Assembly: GCA_017441525.1 (NCBI GenBank)
Contig: JAFRXJ010000043.1
Coordinates: 1-44,507 of the forward strand
DNA from: Acholeplasmatales bacterium
GTDB lineage: Bacteria > Bacillota_I > Bacilli_A > Acholeplasmatales > Anaeroplasmataceae
Length of the DNA: 44,507 bases
Direction of reading: 5' to 3'
Part shown: piece by piece, positions 38,187 to 44,507 of the stretch
Layout of the letters: every line of letters starts with the position of its first letter
Position numbering within the stretch: the stretch's first letter is position 1
Translations under genes and position numbers: made by a program
Notes under the pieces: generated by a model
Told to the model about the DNA's origin: nothing
Databases searched by the model: none
What the model saw: only the letters and a program-made list of their open reading frames with translations

Positions 38187-39764
38187 ATGTGCTCAATAAT
38201 GGGATATTTAAGTTTAGATAATTATGATAAATTCTTAACAGGCTTTGAACAGACAGTTTCAAGAGGCCCTGATATGTCAAAAATTATCAATCTAGAAAAT
38301 GCTAGATTAGGATTCCATAGATTAGCTATTATGGGATTAACTGATAAAGGTATGCAACCATTTACATTAAATAATGACTATTTAGTATGTAATGGTGAAA
38401 TATATGGATTTAGACCATTAAAGGAAGAATTAATAAAGGATGGCTATAAATTCCAAAGTGATTCAGATTGTGAAATACTTCTTCCATTATATGAAAAATA
38501 TGATGTAGAAATGTTTAAAATGCTAGATGCTGAATTCGCATTGATAATCTATGATCATAAGACAAAAGATTTTATAGCTGCTAGAGATCCAATTGGTATT
38601 AGACCTCTATATTATGGTTATGATAAAAATAATAATATAGCTTTCGCATCAGAACCTAAAAATTTAGTTAATCTAGTTGAAAAAATATTCCCATTTCCAC
38701 CTGGAACATATTATAAAGATGGTAAATTTATAACATATAATGATATTACTAAGGTTGATAAATATGTTTCAGATACTGTAGATGAAACTGCAGTAAAGAT
38801 TAAAGAATTATTAATCAAAGGCGTTGAAAAGAGATTAGACGCAGATGCTCCAGTAGGATTCTTACTATCTGGTGGTCTAGATTCTTCTTTAGTTTGTTCA
38901 ATATCTGCCAAGATATTAAATAAGCCAATTCATACTTTCGCAATTGGTATGAACACAGACGCTATTGATTTAAAATATGCTAAAGAGGTTGCAGATTATA
39001 TTCATTCAATTCATCATGAAATAATAATTACTAAAGATGATGTATTAAATGCCCTAGATACAGTTATTAAAATTCTTGCGACATATGATATTACTACTAT
39101 TAGAGCTTCTATTGGTATGTATTTAATATGTAAAAAGATTCATGAAACAACTGATATTAGAGTATTATTAACTGGTGAAATATCAGATGAACTATTTGGA
39201 TATAAATATACAGACTTCGCTCCTAATGCGGAAGAATTCCAAAAGGAATCAGTTAAGAGAGTTAAGGAATTACATATGTATGATGTTTTAAGAGCTGATA
39301 GATGTATATCTGTTAACTCATTAGAGGCTAGAGTTCCATTTGGAGATCTTGATTTTGTTAAATATGTAATGAGTATAAATCCTGAATTAAAGCTTAATAA
39401 ATATAATATGGGTAAGTATCTTTTAAGAAACGCATTTAGAGGTGATTTCTTACCTGAAAATATTCTATTTAGAGAAAAAGCTGCCTTTTCAGACGCTGTC
39501 GGACATTCAATGGTAGATTATTTAAAAGATTTTGCAGAAAAACACTTTACAGATTCAGAATATCAAAGTAAAATATCAAAGTATTCTAATAATAAACCTT
39601 TCACTAAAGAAAGTTTATTATATAGAGAAATATTTGAAAAATACTATAAGGACCAGAGTCAAATGATAAAAGACTTCTGGATGCCTAACAAAAGCTGGGA
39701 GGGCTGTAATGTTAACGACCCTTCTGCTAGAGTACTTTCAAACTACGGCAAAAGTGGTAAATAA
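38187..39764 (+). CDS. asnB: asparagine synthase (glutamine-hydrolysing)
   Basis: It transfers the amide of glutamine to aspartate. The 525-residue chain has the class II amidotransferase nucleophile C2 directly after the initiator (MCSIMGYLSLD), RLGFHRLAIMG, NGEIYGFRPLK and the synthetase PP-loop FLLSGGLDSSLVCS near residue 227. TGEISDELFGYKY and SLEARVPFGDLDFV are further family segments. TAAGGAG lies upstream of the ATG. It is 12 bases from purF and shares the glnN operon, though the hairpin before it may set its level. Confidence 0.95.
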   Translation: MCSIMGYLSLDNYDKFLTGFEQTVSRGPDMSKIINLENARLGFHRLAIMGLTDKGMQPFTLNNDYLVCNGEIYGFRPLKEELIKDGYKFQSDSDCEILLPLYEKYDVEMFKMLDAEFALIIYDHKTKDFIAARDPIGIRPLYYGYDKNNNIAFASEPKNLVNLVEKIFPFPPGTYYKDGKFITYNDITKVDKYVSDTVDETAVKIKELLIKGVEKRLDADAPVGFLLSGGLDSSLVCSISAKILNKPIHTFAIGMNTDAIDLKYAKEVADYIHSIHHEIIITKDDVLNALDTVIKILATYDITTIRASIGMYLICKKIHETTDIRVLLTGEISDELFGYKYTDFAPNAEEFQKESVKRVKELHMYDVLRADRCISVNSLEARVPFGDLDFVKYVMSINPELKLNKYNMGKYLLRNAFRGDFLPENILFREKAAFSDAVGHSMVDYLKDFAEKHFTDSEYQSKISKYSNNKPFTKESLLYREIFEKYYKDQSQMIKDFWMPNKSWEGCNVNDPSARVLSNYGKSGK

Positions 39765-39776
39765 GGAGATATTAAA

Positions 39777-41201
39777 ATGTTCGACAATATTCATGAGGAA
39801 TGTGGTGTATTCGGAATATTCGAAAATACCCCATCCAATGTTTCTTCAACCGCATATCTAGGATTATATGCCCTACAACACAGAGGACAAGAATCTTGTG
39901 GTATCGCAGTATGCGATGATGGTATATTCCGTCAACATAAGGGTCTTGGACTTGTTGGTGAGGTATTCACAAAGGAAAGCCTTGAGGAATTAGGAATCGG
40001 TAATATGGCTGTTGGTCATGTTAGATATTCTACTACTGGCTGTAATAACATAAACAATGTACAACCAATTGTTGTGAGACATATAAAAGGTAATTTAGCA
40101 TTAGCTCATAATGGCAATTTAACAAATGCCAGCGAGTTAAGAAGCCATTTTGAATTAAATGGTGCTATCTTCCATAGTACTTCTGACACTGAAGATATTG
40201 TATATTCAATCGTTTCAGAAAGATTACAAGCTAGATCAATTGAAAACGCAGTTGAAATGGCTATGTATAATTTAAAGGGTGCTTATTCTTGTTGTCTAAT
40301 GAGCCCATCAAAATTAATCGCATTTAGAGATCCAAATGGATTTAGACCACTATGCTTAGGTATAACTAAGACTGGCGGATATATCATATCATCTGAATCT
40401 TGTGCAATTGACGCAGTTGGTGCTTCTTTCATTAGAGATATCCAACCAGGTGAAATATTAGTAATCTCTGAAGAGGGATTAAAATCAATTAAAACACATT
40501 GTAAGAAACAAAGCTCACTTTGTGTATTTGAATACATCTACTTCGCTAGACCTGATTCAGTAATTGAAGGAATTAGCGTACATGCAGCAAGAAAAAAAGC
40601 TGGTGCTATCCTAGCTAAGGAATCACCTGTAGATGCTGATGTAGTAATTGGTGTTCCTGATTCTGGACTTGACGCAGCTCTAGGTTATTCATTTGAAAGT
40701 AAAATTCCATATGGTATTGGATTTATTAAGAATAAATACATTGGTAGAAGCTTTATTAAGCCTACTCAAAGCGAAAGAGAATCTGCAGTTAAAATTAAAT
40801 TAAATGTTATTAAAGAAACAATTGAAGGAAAGAAAGTTATTCTAATTGATGATTCAATCGTTAGAGGTACTACTTCTAGACGTATTGTTAAATTATTAAA
40901 GGATAATGGTGCTAAGGAAGTACATCTTCGTATTTCTGCCCCAGCATTTAAATTTCCTTGCTTCTTCGGTACAGACATTGATTCAAAAGAGAATTTAATT
41001 GCCTGCAAATATGATACTGTTGAAGAAATAAAAGATTTCATTGGTGCTGATTCACTTGCATACCTATCAATTGATGGAGCACATCAAATAGCTAATGATC
41101 TAGACCTTAGATTATGTGATGGATGCTTCAGTGGAAAATATCCAATAGAAACCCCAAAGAATGAAGAAAAGAATATATTTGAGCAAAAAATAAATAGATA
41201 A
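39777..41201 (+). CDS. purF: amidophosphoribosyltransferase
   Basis: The first enzyme of purine synthesis: glutamine amide to PRPP. The 474-residue chain has a short propeptide (MFDNIHEE) before the catalytic C9 (CGVFGIFEN), the glutaminase segments LQHRGQESCGIAV and VGHVRYSTTG, and the PRPP-binding motif VILIDDSIVRGTTSRR near residue 358. CDGCFSGKYP at the C-terminus is also typical. TAAGGAGA precedes the ATG. No other purine genes are nearby, so its control here follows nitrogen rather than a pur operon. The gene ends in a terminator. Confidence 0.96.
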   Translation: MFDNIHEECGVFGIFENTPSNVSSTAYLGLYALQHRGQESCGIAVCDDGIFRQHKGLGLVGEVFTKESLEELGIGNMAVGHVRYSTTGCNNINNVQPIVVRHIKGNLALAHNGNLTNASELRSHFELNGAIFHSTSDTEDIVYSIVSERLQARSIENAVEMAMYNLKGAYSCCLMSPSKLIAFRDPNGFRPLCLGITKTGGYIISSESCAIDAVGASFIRDIQPGEILVISEEGLKSIKTHCKKQSSLCVFEYIYFARPDSVIEGISVHAARKKAGAILAKESPVDADVVIGVPDSGLDAALGYSFESKIPYGIGFIKNKYIGRSFIKPTQSERESAVKIKLNVIKETIEGKKVILIDDSIVRGTTSRRIVKLLKDNGAKEVHLRISAPAFKFPCFFGTDIDSKENLIACKYDTVEEIKDFIGADSLAYLSIDGAHQIANDLDLRLCDGCFSGKYPIETPKNEEKNIFEQKINR

Positions 41202-41203
41202 TA

Positions 41204-41240
41204 AAAGATGGTACTTGATTAAAAAGTATCCATCTTTTTT
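41204..41240 (+). terminator. intrinsic terminator of the glnN-purF operon
   Basis: AAAGATGG and ACTT pair with AAGT and CCATCTTT across a short internal loop and a 7-base apical loop, followed by six T. Confidence 0.85.
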
Positions 41241-41322
41241 ATTTCATAATTTTTGTATATAAAAACATTAAAATATTGGCTTCATTAAGCCGTTTTTAGC
41301 GTTTTTGAGAAAACTTTTTTTC

Positions 41323-41352
41323 TTAATAAAATACCAAATTTTTTAGTATAAT
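41323..41352 (+). promoter_or_regulatory. plus-strand promoter of the 28-residue peptide RNA
   Basis: TTAATA (41323-41328), an 18-base spacer and a perfect TATAAT (41347-41352). The expected start is near 41359, exactly at the outer end of the left inverted repeat. Confidence 0.55.
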
Positions 41353-41412
41353 AATATAGGAAGTATATAGTGCGGTGCTACTCCAAAGCACATGGAAGTA
41401 GGTGGTGCCATT

Positions 41413-41622
41413 ATGTTTATTTTAGACTTAAGGCCTCCATACTATTTCATGTTATGGAGGCCTATCAATCATGTATTATTTGATTGGTGTGATACTAAAT
41501 ATTATTTTTACTATATTAGTAGCTATAATAAAGTATCGCAGAAAAAAGAGAAAGTAATTTCTCCTAAAACATCAAATAATTATGAGATAAGAAAACACCG
41601 CTGCAACGGTGTAATCTCATAA
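41413..41622 (+). CDS. possible leader frame overlapping the 28-residue peptide (69 codons)
   Basis: ATG at 41413 has AGGTGGTG 4-6 bases upstream and an open frame to the stop at 41620-41622. It overlaps the peptide gene at 41471 in another frame. Translation of its first codons would pass through and open the hairpin that hides the peptide's ribosome binding site, as mok does for hok. The product (MFILDLRPPYYFMLWRPINH at its start) matches nothing I know, and its later part mostly reads through the other frame's coding and the terminator hairpin. It may be translated only for coupling. Confidence 0.35.
   Translation: MFILDLRPPYYFMLWRPINHVLFDWCDTKYYFYYISSYNKVSQKKEKVISPKTSNNYEIRKHRCNGVIS
41431..41463 (+). 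promoter_or_regulatory. hairpin masking the ribosome binding site of the 28-residue peptide
   Basis: AGGCCTCCATA (41431-41441) pairs perfectly over 11 bp with TATGGAGGCCT (41453-41463), with an 11-base loop. The GGAGG Shine-Dalgarno site (41456-41460) of the ATG at 41471 is buried in the 3' arm. Confidence 0.8.
41471..41557 (+). CDS. 28-residue single-helix cationic membrane peptide, candidate type I toxin
   Basis: From ATG 41471 to TAA 41557 the frame encodes MYYLIGVILNIIFTILVAII followed by eight residues, KYRRKKRK. That is one hydrophobic helix of about 20 residues and a strongly basic C-terminal tail, the form of small membrane toxins and holin-like peptides of type I systems (Fst, TxpA, BsrG, Ldr groups), though it is shorter and not clearly homologous to any. 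The GGAGG site lies 10 bases upstream inside a perfect 11-bp hairpin. A converging promoter would make an antisense RNA across the 3' part of the message. Coding is likely; toxicity is inference. Confidence 0.65.
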   Translation: MYYLIGVILNIIFTILVAIIKYRRKKRK

Positions 41623-41627
41623 TTATT
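41575..41627. terminator. central long hairpin, possible bidirectional terminator
   Basis: A 14-bp outer stem (AATAATTATGAGAT/ATCTCATAATTATT) and a 6-bp inner stem (ACACCG/CGGTGT, loop CTGCAA) are separated by AAGAAA on one side and a single A on the other. It lies between two convergent promoters. The flanks on both strands are only moderately T-rich. Confidence 0.6.
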
Positions 41628-41670
41628 ATTTTACTATAATTAGGAGTAGCACTTCTATATGCTTCCTTCT
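41575..41670 (-). ncRNA. predicted antisense RNA of the peptide locus
   Basis: The minus-strand promoter at 41705-41677 would start an RNA near 41670 that runs through the right inverted repeat and into the central hairpin, giving roughly 70-100 bases. It would be fully complementary to the 3' end of the peptide mRNA over the hairpin, the usual contact site of type I antitoxins. It contains no convincing open frame. Confidence 0.45.
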
Positions 41671-41676
41671 ATTTAT

Positions 41677-41705
41677 ATTATACGCAATTAATTAAATTAT
41701 TTCAA
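41677..41705 (-). promoter_or_regulatory. minus-strand promoter converging on the peptide gene
   Basis: TTGAAA (41705-41700), exactly 17 bases, TATAAT (41682-41677) on the minus strand. It is stronger by consensus than the facing plus-strand promoter, as is common for antitoxin RNAs. Confidence 0.65.
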
Positions 41706-41737
41706 TATTTATTTAGAAAGCACATAAATGCTCTTTT

Positions 41738-43642
41738 TTATGCTTTATTATATTTCTTTACATATTCAACAAAATCAATTTCTTGAACTGGCTTAGAAAA
41801 ATAATATCCTTGAATGAAATCAATATCAAGCTTTAAAACTTCATCTAATGATTCTTTATTTTCAATACCCTCTAATACTATTTCTAAATTTAAGGCTTTA
41901 ATCATTTCTATTATTCTTGTTATTACAAGTTTTGCCTTAGGATCAGTAAAGTATGAATTAACTAATATTCTATCAAATTTAACAATATCAACAGGCATTT
42001 CAATAATATAATTCAAATTTGAATTACCCATACCGAAATCATCTAATGAGAAATGAACACCATAATTAATTAAAGTATTCATATTATTAATCATAATATT
42101 TCTTAAATTTGTAGATGCTGTCTCAGTAATTTCTAAATTAATACAATCAGGAGATACATTTATTTTCTTCATTATTTCAATATATCTATTTGCTAAATTA
42201 GGATCACCACATTGAACAACACTTAAGTTTACTTCAATATAATCTAGGCCTAGAGCTTTTATGTCATTCATACCAATAAATCTACATACATGAATAAATA
42301 CTAATTCACCTAATTTAGAAATCAATCCATTCTTTTCAGCTAATTCAATAAATGAATCTGGATATAAAATAGCTCCTGAGCCATCTCTAATTCTCACTAG
42401 AGCTTCTGCTGATGTAATCTTATTCTTTTCTTTTGAATAGATTGGTTGATAATATACTTCAACTAAATCTTTTTCAATTGCGTTTTTAATTATGCCTTCC
42501 ATAACAATATTGTTTTCAATCTTTTTAATAGTATTATTATCAATGAAATATTTATCATTTTTGTATGTAATAATATCACTATTATTTAATACTTCTTTTA
42601 CTAAATGCTTAAATTCTTTATAATTATCAATAAAATTATTGTCATATAATAAATACTTAATATCATATGCATCTGCATATTTAACTTTATATTCATCTAA
42701 ATATTTATTAAATCTTTGGAAGAAATCATTAATTTCAACATTCTTTAATACTACAACAAATCCATATTGATTTCTAAATGTTAAATACTTATTACTTTCA
42801 GTGAAGAATTTTCTATTAGTATATGAAGATAATGCATCAGCTAAGTTAATTAATGCCTTTTGTTTAAAATCAACTGAACCATCTTTTTCATTTAAAATAA
42901 CATAAACTAATTTAAATTTCTTTTTAGATCCAAATAATTGAATCATATATTCATTAAATATATTTGAATTAAAACATGATGTTTCCTTATCAATAGATAA
43001 TGCAGGATTTTCAAGCATTATATAGATAATAATTAATCCAATACTTGCTGCAAAGCTTACAATTAATAACTGCTTAACAAAAAATTGAATTAAGGCTGCC
43101 ACAACCCAAATAGCCATCCAAGCAATAATTGTTCTTCTTTTTGCAGTTTGAACTTTACCTTTATTTGCAAATGCAAGTACTATAGTGGCAAGTAAAACTG
43201 CCCCACATACGCCATAACAAATATAACAGCTAGTTCCTTCAGTATAGAATATTTCTTCTTCAACATCTTTAACAATATTAATATCTACTAAAAATATAGC
43301 TACAGCGGCTCCTATGGCTATGATAGTTAATATAATATACATTATTCTTCTATTCTTAGGAGAATATTTAAATCTATCTCTTAAAATATATACTAATCCT
43401 AGCATTGATACTGGAAGTAATATAGCTAAATATAGTTTACAAATATATTCTGCAACAACTTGATTAGATTCGCCATATGATGCATACACAATTGAGAATA
43501 TATCAACTACTAATAAAAGTATTACCAAAATTGCTGATGTAACAAATATTTGTCCTGTTCTTAATGTTAGACGCTTTTGAGATAAATAAAATAAGAATAT
43601 TAAAAATATCAAAGCGATACCTGATACTTGAAATGATACCAT
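41738..43642 (-). CDS. membrane-bound EAL-domain cyclic-di-GMP phosphodiesterase
   Basis: A 634-residue protein with about seven or eight transmembrane helices in residues 1-212, followed by a degenerate GGDEF-like region (about 240-370, no GG[DE]EF motif) and an EAL domain (about 380-630). The EAL domain has AEALVR at 412-417, NLEITE near 502, LDDFGMGNSN at 533, EGIE at 591 and QGYYFSKP at 611, so hydrolysis of cyclic-di-GMP is expected. The membrane part is probably a sensor. GAGGAGG precedes the ATG at 43642, which lies one base after the stop of the VanZ-like gene; the two form an operon. Confidence 0.9.
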   Translation of the reverse strand: MVSFQVSGIALIFLIFLFYLSQKRLTLRTGQIFVTSAILVILLLVVDIFSIVYASYGESNQVVAEYICKLYLAILLPVSMLGLVYILRDRFKYSPKNRRIMYIILTIIAIGAAVAIFLVDINIVKDVEEEIFYTEGTSCYICYGVCGAVLLATIVLAFANKGKVQTAKRRTIIAWMAIWVVAALIQFFVKQLLIVSFAASIGLIIIYIMLENPALSIDKETSCFNSNIFNEYMIQLFGSKKKFKLVYVILNEKDGSVDFKQKALINLADALSSYTNRKFFTESNKYLTFRNQYGFVVVLKNVEINDFFQRFNKYLDEYKVKYADAYDIKYLLYDNNFIDNYKEFKHLVKEVLNNSDIITYKNDKYFIDNNTIKKIENNIVMEGIIKNAIEKDLVEVYYQPIYSKEKNKITSAEALVRIRDGSGAILYPDSFIELAEKNGLISKLGELVFIHVCRFIGMNDIKALGLDYIEVNLSVVQCGDPNLANRYIEIMKKINVSPDCINLEITETASTNLRNIMINNMNTLINYGVHFSLDDFGMGNSNLNYIIEMPVDIVKFDRILVNSYFTDPKAKLVITRIIEMIKALNLEIVLEGIENKESLDEVLKLDIDFIQGYYFSKPVQEIDFVEYVKKYNKA

Positions 43643-43643
43643 T

Positions 43644-44207
43644 TTATTCTACCTCCTCTTTTTCTTTATCAAATTTAATATTATCTTCTACTATTTGTTT
43701 TTTTGTCTTTTTATAATTATTTATAAAGAAAATAATTATAATTACTAGACTAGATGTCATATAGCCAGAAAAATCTATAAATACATCTTTAAAATTTCCT
43801 GCTCTACCAGGAACTGCCAACTGAATTAATTCTGTTATAATTGCGAATAGAAAACCATATCCTATAATAATTATAACTTTTATCCAAAAAAACTTCCACT
43901 CTTTTCTAACATAATATAAAAGTCCTGTTAGAGTGGCAAAAATAGACATAAATAAAAAAGCTCCATAATGTCCAACAAGCTTTCTAATAAAGGCTCTAAA
44001 TTCATCTATATTAGTAATCTTTGGCTTCTTTGTAATTGCTTCACTTACATTATTAATAACTGAAGCAATCGCGTCAGATACCGCATTAGATTTATTGGCT
44101 GAATTTACACCTGGAGTTGCGGCCTCTATTATTAAAATAACGCATGATATTATAAATATAATTAAGCATATTAATCTAATTATTTTGTATTTTTTAGATA
44201 ACTCCAT
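43644..44207 (-). CDS. VanZ-like membrane protein
   Basis: A 187-residue protein with a first helix at about 10-30, a soluble stretch of about 60 residues, then helices around 80-100, 110-135 and 155-175. VanZ-family features are FIRKLVGHYGAFLFMSIFA and ELIQLAVPGRAGNFKDVFIDFSGY. VanZ proteins are linked to low-level teicoplanin resistance and other envelope functions, and some are sensors; no van genes are present here. The start is uncertain: the ATG at 44207 is preferred, but its ribosome binding site is weak, and a TTG at 44225 is possible. It is translationally coupled to the EAL gene. Confidence 0.8.
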   Translation of the reverse strand: MELSKKYKIIRLICLIIFIISCVILIIEAATPGVNSANKSNAVSDAIASVINNVSEAITKKPKITNIDEFRAFIRKLVGHYGAFLFMSIFATLTGLLYYVRKEWKFFWIKVIIIIGYGFLFAIITELIQLAVPGRAGNFKDVFIDFSGYMTSSLVIIIIFFINNYKKTKKQIVEDNIKFDKEKEEVE

Positions 44208-44264
44208 AATATCACGTATAATCAATTTAGATAGGTTTGATATCTTATTGATTAATTCCTTTCT

Positions 44265-44309
44265 ATCTAATTTAATAGATTATTTCATCTAATAATTAGA
44301 TGTTATAAT
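44265..44309 (+). promoter_or_regulatory. promoter overlapped by a palindromic operator candidate
   Basis: The 17-base palindrome CATCTAATAATTAGATG (44286-44302) lies directly upstream of TATAAT (44304-44309). A further ATCTAAT half-site occurs at 44265-44271. The -35 box is poor. The palindrome fills the spacer, a typical repressor site, and could also control the divergent VanZ-EAL operon. Confidence 0.5.
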
Positions 44310-44316
44310 AAATTGC

Positions 44317-44391
44317 ACTGTGGATCCTTTCCTGTATTAATAAGGCAGTTATACTGACCTTTTGCTGGTGATTATTACCACAGTCTTTTTT
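44317..44391 (+). ncRNA. structured leader RNA or small RNA with terminator
   Basis: ACTGTGG (44317-44323) pairs with CCACAGT (44378-44384) and six T follow. Inside, AAGG-CAGT (44342-44349) pairs with ACTG and CCTT (44353-44361) across one bulged A. It begins within a few bases of the predicted start from TATAAT 44304-44309. I cannot place it in a riboswitch or ribosomal-protein leader family. Confidence 0.5.
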
Positions 44392-44507
44392 CTAATTTTG
44401 ATTCGGTTAATTAAGGCTTAAATGACCTTTTATGAAGAACGTGAATAAATGATTAGAGAGCTTCCTGTGGATGACCAAGTGCACAAATATTTATTTTGGA
44501 GGTGTCA
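44392..44507 (+). other. untranslated leader of a gene starting beyond the window
   Basis: No gene of useful length lies here. GGAGG at 44498-44502, five bases from the window's end, looks like a ribosome binding site, so a plus-strand start codon is expected within about the next ten bases. A second AAGG...CCTT pair (44413-44430) echoes the one in the preceding hairpin. Confidence 0.4.

Larger units (their letters stand above)
41359..41666. repeat. element bounded by near-perfect terminal inverted repeats
   Basis: Left arm 41359-41384 and right arm 41643-41666 are inverted copies: a 12-base block (GGAAGTATATAG against GGAAGCATATAG in the right arm's complement), a short unmatched insert, then a perfect 10-base block GTGCTACTCC. 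The one mismatch would be a G-U pair in RNA. The homology continues outward into both -10 boxes (GTATAATA on each side). Inside are the 28-residue peptide, its masking hairpin and a long central hairpin. Confidence 0.8.

Noticed and set aside
34029..41332. Shared motif AAAACTTTTTTTC upstream of both the glnN and the peptide-locus promoters
   Set aside because: Two loosely similar A/T-tract sequences (34031-34044 and 41309-41322) in very AT-rich promoter regions can arise by chance or act as general upstream elements.
41392..41412. Earlier ATG (MEVGGAI...) for the leader frame of the peptide locus
   Set aside because: No ribosome binding site precedes it, while the ATG at 41413 has a good one, AGGTGG.

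Overview
The window is AT-rich (low GC, judged by eye). AGA is the main arginine codon, ribosome binding sites are strong AGGAGG types, sigma-A promoters are canonical, and many genes end in intrinsic hairpin-plus-T terminators. Together with a meso-diaminopimelate wall (ddh, dapL, dapF), a type III glutamine synthetase, an AzgA-type purine permease and a secreted pectate lyase, this points to an anaerobic low-GC Bacillota bacterium, probably an uncultured gut lineage near Bacilli/Erysipelotrichia or Clostridia. The lineage is inferred, not proven.

Layout. 1-1.8 kb: tRNA-Arg(UCU), a small membrane protein, and ilvE on the plus strand. 1.8-5.1 kb: an M16C (presequence-protease-like) metallopeptidase and a small upstream partner. 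5.16-6.85 kb: an intact IS200/IS605 element with tnpA, tnpB and a hairpin-rich right end expected to be the omega (guide) RNA. 6.9-9.4 kb: ddh, a small membrane protein and a D-2-hydroxyacid dehydrogenase. 9.4-15 kb: a very large GGDEF/EAL protein and an AzgA purine permease. 14.8-17.9 kb: a cassette of a 41-residue acidic peptide, a 919-residue pectate lyase and a tiny lipoprotein. 18-22.5 kb: carAB behind a clear terminator/antiterminator leader. 22.5-33.9 kb: a long minus-strand operon gltB-gltD-glnA-ANTAR regulator-pyrG-dapF-dapL. 34.1-41.2 kb: the divergent plus-strand operon glnN-amt(PII fusion)-asnB-purF. 41.3-41.7 kb: a compact locus with convergent promoters, terminal inverted repeats and a 28-residue membrane peptide whose ribosome binding site lies in a hairpin. 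41.7-44.2 kb: a VanZ-like protein and a membrane EAL protein. 44.25-44.5 kb: an operator-like palindrome, a promoter and a structured leader for a gene starting just past the window.

How the parts work together. From 18 to 41 kb is a nitrogen hub: ammonium uptake (Amt-PII), two glutamine synthetases (GlnA, GlnN), glutamate synthase (GltBD), and four other glutamine-consuming enzymes (CarAB, PyrG, AsnB, PurF). The ANTAR protein encoded inside the gltB operon is a natural RNA-binding antiterminator. Both divergent operons begin with a promoter followed at once by a terminator in the leader. In each leader a hairpin with a six-base loop (A at position 1, G at position 4, the known ANTAR recognition signature) overlaps the 5' arm of the terminator. 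A third hairpin of this kind lies between amt and asnB. The most novel-looking locus is the 28-residue peptide element at 41.36-41.70 kb, which resembles a type I toxin-antitoxin system in architecture but has an unusual pair of near-identical RNA 5' ends.
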